Both the position numbers and the translations under genes were made by a program. Below are positions 54,801-64,000 of a DNA stretch of 64,000 nucleotides, in pieces. The stretch's first letter is position 1. The number at the start of each line of letters is the position of its first letter. Origin of the DNA: Sitta carolinensis (lineage: Eukaryota > Chordata > Aves > Passeriformes > Sittidae); NCBI GenBank assembly GCA_032173965.1, contig CM063299.1, positions 1,240,001 to 1,304,000 on the forward strand, in the 5' to 3' direction. The notes under the pieces are model-generated. The model saw only the letters and a list, made by a program, of their open reading frames with translations. It did no database searches and was not told the DNA's origin.

Positions 54801-57800
54801 TGACCCAAATTTCTGAGGCTCCTGGAAGAAATGAGGAAGAACATACAGACCCAGTGTCCACCTCTGAGAGGTTTGATTCAAGTGGTTTAACAGCATCCTC
54901 ATAAAAACTGGGTGTAGGGACAGAGCCAAAGCCATTTTCCCTGGCAACATTTAACAACCTTGTAGTAAAACTTTATCCCAGTCTCAATCACCCCATGACC
55001 TCAACAAATGGGATGGGAATTTATTTAAGTCTTGCTCTTGAGGATCTTGACTGACCCCATAATCTGTCCTTACTGGGCACTGAAAGAAGATGGGCTCTCT
55101 TGGAGGGAAAAAACCCTAATTTGTGCTTACAGACTGTGAAAATTCTTTTGTTTCCTGACTTGCTAATGTAGCTTTAGGATAGGTCTTGACCTCTAGTCAG
55201 AAAAATCTAGAAATTCAGCAGAAACACCCTGCAGGATATGTGAGTGGAATGACTTGCAGATGGATGTAATGTTGACTTAAGCAGTGCTTAACCGTGAGGC
55301 TTGAGGACTGACACTTTGGCACTCCAGAGTCAGAAAAAAGCTGTCACAGAGCTATTACTGGGATTTTAGCAGACATCATCTAACACTTACCTGTAGTTGA
55401 AGGAACTGGTACTGTGGGAGTCAGGCCAGAATCACTGAAAAGAAAGGAAATTTTCAAATTGCCTTCATGTTTTTTAAGAATAACTGCATGTGTTGGCCCT
55501 GCAAGTGCTTCTTCCACAACTTGTAATAATTATACAATTCAACTTGCATAACCCAAGCCCTGACTAGGAGTCAATGGGATTTATAAATATTTAGTGTTCC
55601 CACATTGAAAAATGTGTCTGAAACCTGTTAAAAAACCTAACAAAGAAACGTGGAGGGGCACACAATTAAAAACCCAGTGGAGATGGAGTGGGGAAGTTCC
55701 AAACCATCTCCTGCACACGGGATGCACTTCCTTTACATTGCAGCTTGCTCCTTAAATCCAAGTGCTCGTGCAGGGTGATGACACATTAATAATGCTGCTA
55801 CATCTAAAATCATCTGAAACATTTCAGGCGTCAGCTGTGCCCTCATTAATATCCATAAAGAGCTCATTTCCCTCCGTGACTTTATGAACAGCAGTTCAGT
55901 CCCTGAAATATAAATTTGAGAAAACCGAGGGGTTTGAGTCCCTCCTTTGCCTGCTCTCAACGAGCACTATTGCTGTCACCCGCTTTTCTGCCCTTCTCAG
56001 TTTTGCAGGCTGTTCCCACTTGGATAAATCGGGAATGGATTTGTTACTACCAGGCAGGAAGACGTGTTTGGTGCAAACTAAACCACGGACTCCCAGGAAG
56101 GCTGGGGCTGGAATCCCATGGGCAGGGCCACCCTTGGCTGGAGCAGGCTGCTCCAAACCCCAGCCCAGGTGGCTGTGGGCATTCCCAGGATGGGGCAGGC
56201 TCCCTGGGCAGTGCTTACATGTCTGCCTGGCGGCTGAGCCACTGCTGGCAGGCGCTGCTGTCCTGGATGTACTGCAGCACCTCCGAGAGCATCGTGCGCT
56301 TCAGCCGCTCCTCGTCCCGGCTCTTCTTCAGGTGGTCGTAGGTGCGGGCACCTGTGGGGCACACACACACCCTGCCCTCACCCAAAACCGTCCAGACTGG
56401 CTTTGCCCTGCTTCAGGAAATACTGGGAGGTTCTCTGCCTCTGGCCCAATCTCTGCTGTTCTCCCTCGTGAGGATTACTTGGCACCAGTAATTAGCTGCC
56501 ACCCTCTGTCCTTCCCCCTGTTAATTTCAGGCCAAAAACAAACCAAAAAGGTTCCATGATCTGATTCTGGGATAAAACAGGTTATTAATTGATGTGGAGG
56601 TCTTAGGCCTCTCTCCAGGTATCACGTGTTGACAGGCAGTAAAAGCATCCCAAGATAAAGCCCTGAGACCACTGTGCCATGACATATATATTTTTTAATG
56701 AAGCTTTTGCAAAGTGGTGCCCAGAGCAGAGCTGGGTTAGACACTGTGATCTCCAAGATGATGGCTCAAATCAGCTCCAAACCAGCCCAGCTGGACTGTG
56801 CACCATTGCTGAAGCCTTGCTCACTTCCAGAGCCTCTCTGAACTAAGTGTCTTTTTATTCCACACATCCTGAATGTTGTAAAATCATCCTGCCCTTCCTT
56901 GATGGATGGGAATGGGCTGAATAATGCATCAGGTACTTACTGCAGAAATTGGTGATTCCTGCTGCTCTGTATTCCTGGAGCCTCTTTATTTCCCTGCGCA
57001 GCTCAAACTCCACTGTTGGACCCCACGAGGTGGCAGGAGGGAGAACCAAAAAAAAGCAAAAGTGGGTCAGTGGGGTGGACTGGGAGTGTGGCTCTTTGTT
57101 ATTTGCCTGCACAAGTCAGCTCTGAACACACAAACCACAGCCAGGGTTAACCTCCCTCCACAAGATCTCACTCTCTCTGTGTCCCCCTGCCCATGCTCCT
57201 TGGTCACAGACTTCAGCTGGTTTCTACCATTTGTGTGCTCAGAAAAGGCATTTTCTCTTCATGCCCTGACAGTCCCTTTGCTGGACAAGGCAAATAACAA
57301 TCATGTGGGATTTCTGGAAGGCATTTCAATAGGTTTGAGGAACTGCTCCAGCCAGGCTCCTTATACATCAAATATTCTCTTGGAACTATGATTCTCCTAG
57401 CTGGACCTTCCAAAATTTTTCCTTGCAGACGATTTTTTTCCTGCAGTCAGTAAGATGAAATTATGAAATGTTTCTTTTGCTCAGAGATATTTCCTGTCTT
57501 TTGCTTTCATCAGCTGCCTTCCAGCCCTGCTCAGTTTTACAGAGAGCAAGTTTCCTTGTGAATTTGTTTCCTGCTGCTGCTCAGGAGACCTGTGTAGTGC
57601 CTGGACCTGACTGTCAGGTTCACCTGAGGATCTGCAGCCACTACAACAACAAAACCAGGAGCAGCACTCCCAGGTAGGACTCATGATTTTGCAGGATCAT
57701 GCTTTTGGTATTTCACACAGGGTGTCCTGAAAACAGGGGCACAACTGCGTGATGCTTTGTTCTTTCTAACGAGCAACAACTCTTCCAGTTTAGGTCACAG

Positions 57801-60374
57801 AGTGAAGCAGGATGTGGTGACTGGACTGGAATCTGCCTAAATGCAGGCTATGGGATGATTCAGGCATGGAACAATGCCTCTCCCCTAAGGTAAGGACATA
57901 ATGACCACTGCACTATGTAATTATGTGACATATAGCTCAACGTGTGTCTTTCAAAGAATTCAGTTTGCTGCCAGCTCCCAGTCTCTCCACACAGACATAA
58001 TATAGGGATTTTATCCTTCCCCTGATACAGAGTCCCAGTAAATAAACAGTGGTCTTTAGATAAAAAAAAAATATTACCTCTAACATGTGACCAGAATGTT
58101 CAGTCAGCTGCGAACTCAAAGAAAGAGCTCGGACACAGTTTAGTGGAAAAACCCCACTCAGTGCTCATTCAACATCTCAAACCACAAATGTATTTGTTTT
58201 CCTGAGGTAGTTGGATGGGGGAGGAGGAGGAAAACCACCTCGTGCCCTGCAGGAGAGGGCTCAGTTTAGGACAGAGGTGAGCAGGCGGGACTCACACGCG
58301 TGGCTCTCGATGAACTTGTCGTGCTCCACGGGCCCCAGGATCCGGGCAAACCTCCTCATGGTCTCGTACAGCTCCTGCACCTCCTTGGGGTAGCGCCTTT
58401 CCAGAACTGCAGGGGGCAAAGTGCCACACATCACCACTCCTGCTGCCAGGAGAAAACACCTCTGGGGGGCTGAAGGGAGCCCCAGCCTCGGGTCTGCCTA
58501 AAAATCCACATTTGGGCCCTTTTGGTGTCACAACTGCAAGCTGCTGAGTCAAAAGCGACAGAAGTTACAGCCCTTAAAATCCTTAAGGCATAAAGGGTGA
58601 TACTTAAATGTTGTTCAGCCATTTCTCACAGGAGTGAGGAGCACTTAAAAGGCCTGGGTTTCACCTTCCTCCTTTCCCCACTCAGCAGAGCCCAAAATGC
58701 TTCTGAGGAGCAATTTTGAGGCAATAACTAAAACACTGAGCTGGGAGTAGTTAGAACCAGACGGCTGGAAACAGTTGGGGCAGGAAATCTGCTGGAATTT
58801 AGAACATCTGAATATGTTCCAGTATGAACAAACCACACTGGTGACCTGGAAATGGTGAATGTGTGAAGTTTTGCCACTTTGAAGTGAAGCTGTTACACCT
58901 GATACTCACTCTGAAATTTTCTGAGGTTGATCAGGCCATGATCTCTTATAATTCTGGAAATGAAATAAAATTATATTAATACAGGCCATTACTCCTGCAT
59001 TGCCTAACAAACACAAAGGCTTCAGAAGAAACTTTTGATTTAGACCATCAGAGGAGACTAAAACTAAACACGAATGAAATTTCCATAAGCCTGGGCTGGC
59101 TGGAATGGAAACATGATGCAGTGTGTCTTTAATCAGGGTAAATTTTGGACAGTGGTGTGCATTAGCCCTGAGCACAAAGGGAGCTGCAATCACTTTAAAG
59201 GTTGGAAATTGCTTTCTTTAGGCACAGATTTCACATCTACAGCATCTTATAACTTGTCCTTCCAAAATCAGAGGTAATGAATGTCTCATGAACCTGATTT
59301 GCAGCTTCAGAGAGAGACAAACACCCCTCTGCTGGAGCACAGGGCAGAGCTGCACTGTAAATGCCACCAGTGGCACAGGAGGAAGGCATTTTTCCATGGC
59401 AGCTTGGGCTTTAAAGAGATGGTGGAGGTAACTCTGGGTCTGACTGGCTCCTGATGGGATCAGGAGCAGAGGGAAGAGCAGGAGACATTTATCCTGTCAA
59501 AGGATAAATCCCTTTGACACCAGAGTGAGCAGTGCCACGTGCTCATTGCTCTCTGGTGACTCCACTTGGGCAAATAAGATACCACAGAGTTGGGCTGTCA
59601 AGGTCAGGGCAGAAGTTGCTCTATAAAATCCATGACATTTCCTCTGCTGTGCACAAACCCTTCCTGTCCCGTGCAGAGTCACTCTTCTGAGAGTGACATC
59701 AGGACATTTGTGTCATTTTCCAGATTTTTTGTCCCATCCTGATGTTGAAATTTCACAAAACCTGACACTGAATTATGAAGAGCCCTGTGGCACTTTCCTT
59801 TAGTATGACAAGATTGATCATCATGGAAATTACACCACATAAATACTTTTTTTTATGAATTATAGAGAACCAGGTCAATCCTTCCTGTCACTCAGCAGAA
59901 CTGTGTAGTTTTATGAGAAGGACTGGAGCAGCTTCACTTCAAATCACTAATTCTTCCAGCAGGGAGTAATCCAGCAAGATATAATTTTAAATATTGAACA
60001 AAGTATTTCAAAGTTATAATAAAACTTAATTTAATTAATAGACTGAGTCATTCTAGAACACTGTCAAATGAGCTGAATAAATTATTCAAGCCCATGTCAG
60101 CAATAGAGTTATCCTCAGTGTGGAAAACTAACTTAGGGACCACTAGGATTTAAAAATAATGATGCAAATATTTCTGGGGAAAAAGTCGGGGTCCAGCAAT
60201 CAGTCACAGTCTGGCAGGATTTTTTTTCCCTGAAGCAGGAAATTAATGATGTGTAATCCATCAGCATTGCACAGGGAAGGAAAAAACACAGTTACAGCTT
60301 CACAACTCACTTTTTCCGTCTCTGTCTCTCCTTTAACCTGGAATGATAGATATCTACAACTGCAATCTTCAGAG
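51648..60374 (-). CDS. TADA2A: Transcriptional adaptor 2A, C-terminal half (8 exons)
   Basis: TADA2A (ADA2a) links the GCN5/PCAF acetyltransferase to ADA3 in the nuclear ATAC-type histone acetyltransferase complex. Minus-strand exons in transcript order: 60374-60311, 58953-58910, 58406-58296, 57012-56941, 56351-56219, 55434-55391, 53215-53142, 51833-51648. All are GT-AG and in phase. They encode 241 residues equivalent to human 203-443, with no length change. The first exons carry a conserved helical, basic central region (ERQRRKK, RREIKRLQEY). The last two form the SWIRM domain (about the final 85 residues), ending FLIREGYITKA where human has Gly. The ZZ zinc finger and SANT exons are absent from the window, and nothing matching the acidic exon (FVEDDSDIL) is seen between 60,375 and 64,000, so it lies beyond the right edge. 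Confidence 0.97.
51834..53141 (-). other. TADA2A: TADA2A last intron
   Basis: 1.3 kb with no recognised repeat or RNA gene. Small ORFs are shadows. Confidence 0.55.
53142..53215 (-). CDS. TADA2A: TADA2A exon (start of SWIRM region)
   Basis: Acceptor CATTCCACAG and donor GTGAGG. It encodes RRSAPPLNLTGLPGTEKLNE and KEKE. Confidence 0.95.
53216..55390 (-). other. TADA2A: TADA2A intron with CA repeat
   Basis: 2.2 kb of unique sequence with a (CA)9 dinucleotide repeat at 54,324-54,341 and short T runs near 53,860. No gene is seen. Confidence 0.6.
54324..54341. repeat. (CA)9 microsatellite
   Basis: Uninterrupted CA dinucleotides on the + strand within a TADA2A intron. Confidence 0.9.
55391..55434 (-). 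CDS. TADA2A: TADA2A 44-base linker exon
   Basis: Acceptor CTTTTCAG (on the minus strand) and donor GTAAGT. It encodes DSGLTPTVPVPSTT, the variable Pro/Thr-rich linker before the SWIRM domain. It diverges from human here while keeping length. Confidence 0.9.
56219..56351 (-). CDS. TADA2A: TADA2A exon
   Basis: Acceptor GCCCCACAG and donor GTAAGC. It encodes ARTYDHLKKSRDEERLKRTM, then LSEVLQYIQDSSACQQWLSR and QAD. Confidence 0.95.
56941..57012 (-). CDS. TADA2A: TADA2A 72-base exon
   Basis: Acceptor TCCAACAG and donor GTAAGT. It encodes EFELRREIKRLQEYRAAGIT and NFC. The length is a multiple of three, so skipping would be in frame. Confidence 0.95.
58296..58406 (-). CDS. TADA2A: TADA2A exon
   Basis: Acceptor CCCTGCAG. 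The GTGAGT donor after GCGT, rather than the overlapping earlier GT, keeps phase with the next exon. It encodes LERRYPKEVQELYETMRRFA, then RILGPVEHDKFIESHA. Confidence 0.95.
58407..60310 (-). other. TADA2A: TADA2A introns between 58.4 and 60.3 kb
   Basis: Two introns (58,407-58,909; 58,954-60,310), AT-rich and unique. Nothing is recognised. Confidence 0.5.
58910..58953 (-). CDS. TADA2A: TADA2A 44-base exon
   Basis: Acceptor TTTCCAG and donor GTGAGT. It encodes IIRDHGLINLRKFQ, matching the family exactly. Skipping would shift the frame. Confidence 0.94.
60311..60374 (-). CDS. TADA2A: TADA2A exon (basic helix)
   Basis: Acceptor TTTTGCAG and donor GTGAGT on the minus strand. It encodes LKIAVVDIYHSRLKERQRRK plus two bases of the next Lys codon. 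This is the first TADA2A exon in the window; its first two bases finish an Ala codon. Confidence 0.95.
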
Positions 60375-63300
60375 CTGCAAAACACAAAGATTAAAGAATT
60401 CATAAGCAATCACTGCAGGAGGCTGAATTACAAGCTTTTATGTTCACATTAGGTCACTGCTTTGCTGGTTTAAAAATCCTGAGGCAATTTTACAGGGCAT
60501 CAACTCATTAGAGACAGAGCTGCAGTCCTTGCTACCTGGGGAAGGGTTCTTTGGCTTACTCCTGCCAAATTCCTCACTGTAAATAAATACACTCATGGAA
60601 ACACAAAGCTGGGCAGATCCTGAGAACTCCTCTCCTCTTCCTGCTTGGATTTTGCTATCAGCACTTATTTGTTCCTTCCCACGTGCAATTGCCAGGCATT
60701 CCTTCTCCTGAAAATAGATTTGGGGATCTGAGGTGTCACCTTTGGGCAAAGGCTCCTTTGCCCAGAACAAGGAACTCCAGTTCTGAACTGTGAGGACTCA
60801 AAGTAGCCTTTGCTACAGTTGTTAAAAACATATGGAAGATTCCAGCTTGTTAACTTACCAAACTTATTTGTCTGCCAGGAGAACAAAGAATAGTTCAGGA
60901 CAATGTGAAGAAGCCCAGGAAAAAGCCATGCTCATTAAAAATCACATCCTTCCCAAAATCAAACCTGTCTGCAGCCTGGCTGAGCCACTCACAGAGCCTG
61001 CAGCTCCTTGTTCCTGCAGCCATTAGCTTAATAAACTTTTTTTGGGGGGTAAATTCTTGAAAGCCAAGATTAAGAGACACCTATCACCTTCCCTTCCCTT
61101 GCTCTGTTAGATAACACACAAATTCTAGGTCATTAAATGAGTGTAGAGGTGGCTGATTTTAGTGGGTTTTTTTAAATTTCTGTTAATAATTTCCATGTGC
61201 TCTCAGAAGGAAGAGGCTCAAGGCTTGGCAGTGCTTTACAGGCTGTGACACAACATCCAGTTTTTGGAAAAAGGGGTGCTGGGGTGGCCCAAGGGGGACA
61301 GAACCCAGGATCAATTTCTCTCTGTAGTTACACAAAAAGAGCCAAACTGATAGTGGCAGTTTATTGATTGTACTCTCAGATTAATAATTAATAATTAATA
61401 ATTAACAATGCAATTAAGAAGTGTGGTTATGTGTCTATTTTAAATATGTACGTAGTTGTAAACACCAGGAAGCCCCCAGCCTCTGAGAAATTCATCCCTG
61501 AATCCCTCTGGGTAATCAAATTTCATACAAACAGGGACAGCTGAAGCCCAAAGGCTGTGGGGATTCACTCAGGAGCTTGATCCCAAGGGAAAAAACCCCT
61601 TCAGTTTGTCCCAAATTAATCTAAGAGTACAGGATTCTGTATGAGAGAGGAGGGGTGCTGCAATATTCCTACGAGTTTTTCCAAATTTCTTGCATTTTCC
61701 AGCATCATTGTGCATTTTCATAGTGAGGGATTTAAGTTTCCTAATTTAAGAATGAGCAGAGATAGCAAATTCCCCTTCGTGCTCAAATGTGGGGATGAGA
61801 AATAGGGAATGCAGCAAGTTGAACATGAATGAAATCCATTAGGAGGGGCTGGAATTGGTGCCAATTTACGGAAAATGTTTTTGTAGTTTTGAAACCCTCT
61901 GCAAGCTCAGCCAACTTGTTATTTTCTGGGGTTTGTGTGGGCAGAACTTAATAAGTACATGCAGAAACTGCACTGGAGAACCTCTATAAATATCACAAGT
62001 AATTATGCACCTCTAACCATGGAGTTTTCATGCTTTCACCTGAGTGCACAATATTCTAAAGAAATGATGATCAGCTGGGGAGGAAGGAACAAATGAAGGG
62101 AAAAAAAATGGAGCTCCTGCTTCCAGTGAAATTAGTATTTGCTGTCACATGCCCTTCTGGAGGGGCTTTTGTTTTTAACAGTCACATTCACAGAGGAGCA
62201 GGCGATTCCCAAATCTGGAATGCATGAATAACTCTGACTACTACACTGCTACACGCTGCATGGAAATGAGAGGGGAGCTGCTGGGGGAATGAGAATGACC
62301 TGCCTGTGCTTTTCCCCCTGGATTCTGGGGGGAGGCAGTTGTTTGTGCTGGTGGTGGCAGCTAATCCAAGTGTCCACTCTGCCTCTGATAAGGCTCCTTG
62401 CCCTGCTCTGAAGGCCCCACTGATAGGCAGCAATTCAAGGCTCCTTCTTCCATTCAAAAAAAAAAATAACCAACCCCAAATATTTTGGTTTCTCCAGAGT
62501 GTGTCCAAAACAGTTTCTTTGCTTTTCATTCCTCTTCAGCCTCACTTGGTGTGCAGGAAACTTTGTTGAAGGCTAATGAGTGAGAGCTTTGTTCCATGGC
62601 AGCGAACCTGCCTTGGCAGGCCAGGCCCAGATAATGGGAAGAATGCAAACTAATCCCAGTAAACAGCCTGTGGGACCAGTGTGTGCTGGGCTGGGGCAAA
62701 CTGAAGGGCTGCAGTCCAAATTCACCCACCCTGCAGGAAAGCAGGAGCCATGGCAAAGAGTTATCTGCCTTTGGAGCGTGGCAGGAACTGCCACAGCAGA
62801 ATAAACACCACGTTCTGTCAGGAAGGACACTGACTGCCTTGCAGCTTAAAATCAAATTTCCCTGCCAGTTGCAGCCTATTTCCACTCACTTCTAAATCTG
62901 TGGTTTCAGCAATTACTTTGCAGTGTTAGAAGTGAAAAATCATTTACATGAGAAGGGGGGGAAAAAAGCTGGGAAAAAGATAAATTACCAACGTTCTAAT
63001 TCAGCCTGATGAAAACTTGTAGTTCATGAAATATTCAAGCACTGTGGGCTGAATTAGGGTTGTAACTGGTTGGTGCTTTTGATCTGTCCATTATGTTTTT
63101 GTGTAACTGCAATCTATATTTGCATGCCCTTACTGTACTGCCAGCACTGAACAAAAGAGAACAATTCCAGAATTTAATTGAAATGTGAGAAATTTCATGC
63201 AATTTTTTTGCCATCTCACTGATACCAAGAAGTGACTGAGTGATGTCTGTGACCTCCTGTCAGGTGGGGAGAGCTGGGGAGGCAGCAGGGACAGGTTCTG

Positions 63301-64000
63301 AGTTCCTCATCAAAGCTGCCTGGGAGCCTTCCCACCTTGTATTAAATAACATTTTCTTGTGGGAATACCAAGAGCTTGTTTAGAGTGACACAGGGAAATC
63401 TAACAGGTAAAATATATGAGATAAAGCTATAAATATATAGAATATAAAAGATATAATACATCAGAAAGCAGAGGTCAAGCAGCTCAGATCTAGAACTTCT
63501 TAAAAAATAATTTTTACAAAATATTACGAAAAGCAGTGTGGGAGAAAGGGAACAAGGGGGGAATTCCACTCCAGTGGAAGCACAAATATTCCTGTGGGAT
63601 GTGCAGCACTGAGCAGTGCCTGGTGCACCCAGAGAAGGAAAGAGAGACCACAGAAACTGTACTGGCTGGGTGTTCCCAGGGCCCAGGCTGAGTGACTTGC
63701 AGAAAATGCAATTTGCAAGTAGTTTTCAGCAGGTAATCTTGAACCCAGTGAGGTTTAATGTGTGGCAGGAAAACAAATGGAGCATTTGCTTCCCAACCCG
63801 AGCCTAACCTTGGCTGCAAGGCCCCGTTTGGGTCTCTCTGGGCTATAAAATAGTAGACAATAAAATAAAATTGTCACCTTTACACCCAGGTTGCCTCACA
63901 GGCCCTCTGCCCATCAGCTACAAAGCACAGAGGCTCCTTTAACCACCCCTGCTCTCAGGAGCCACGTGTTGAACTATTTCCTGCCCCGTGGGCTCCTACA
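60375..64000 (-). other. TADA2A: TADA2A large intron (continues past window)
   Basis: At least 3.6 kb of AT-rich unique sequence. I looked for the acidic exon (family sequence WDLRDIDFVEDDSD) on the minus strand and did not find it. A TAATAAT-type simple repeat stands at 61,381-61,404. Confidence 0.55.

Larger units (their letters stand above)
55435..58295 (-). other. TADA2A: TADA2A introns between 55.4 and 58.3 kb
   Basis: Three introns (55,435-56,218; 56,352-56,940; 57,013-58,295) of unique sequence. No repeat family or RNA gene is recognised. Confidence 0.5.

Noticed and set aside
60375..64000. Next upstream TADA2A exon
   Set aside because: No minus-strand segment matches the expected acidic or aromatic sequence. 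It must lie beyond the window.

Overview
The window reads as a gene-dense stretch of a bird genome, probably a microchromosome. Single-copy vertebrate genes are split into short exons with GT-AG introns. The only interspersed repeats I recognise are short CR1 LINE fragments, which are typical of birds. Compact GC-rich intergenic DNA carries several minisatellites and one CpG island. The gene order SYNRG(+) > < DUSP14(-) < TADA2A(-) matches human 17q12 read in reverse. A passerine or other neoavian bird is possible, but the sequence does not settle the order.

Region 1 (1-31,000, + strand): SYNRG (gamma-synergin), from the second coding exon to the stop codon at 28,000. Twenty-one coding exons splice in phase without a frameshift and give 1,381 residues. 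The first exon, with the start codon and promoter, lies left of the window. A 3' UTR of up to about 3 kb follows.

Region 2 (31,000-34,340): the convergent intergenic interval between SYNRG and DUSP14. It is dominated by a 1.4-kb GC-rich minisatellite of 17- and 22-bp units (about 32,695-34,105). This array is open in all six frames and so gives large spurious ORFs. Next to it is a good minus-strand polyadenylation site with an open, acidic-ending frame upstream, which may be the end of an unrecognised transcript.

Region 3 (34,340-45,650, - strand): DUSP14, with its whole 198-residue reading frame in one exon (35,003-35,599). A TATA-containing CpG island at about 45.15-45.83 kb is the best candidate for its promoter, which implies a roughly 9.9-kb 5' UTR intron.

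Region 4 (45,830-50,390): intergenic GC-rich DNA with a G-tract minisatellite and a 31-bp minisatellite whose unit contains GGGTTAGG. I see no gene.

Region 5 (50,390-64,000, - strand): the 3' half of TADA2A. Eight exons encode the equivalent of human residues 203-443, including the SWIRM domain. The ZZ and SANT exons lie beyond the right edge.

The three genes do not form a pathway. SYNRG is a clathrin/AP-1 trafficking adaptor, DUSP14 a MAP-kinase phosphatase and TADA2A a histone-acetyltransferase adaptor. The neighbourhood is ordinary conserved synteny. The novelty lies in the repeats, the possible cryptic transcript end at 32.35-32.66 kb, and splice-site details.
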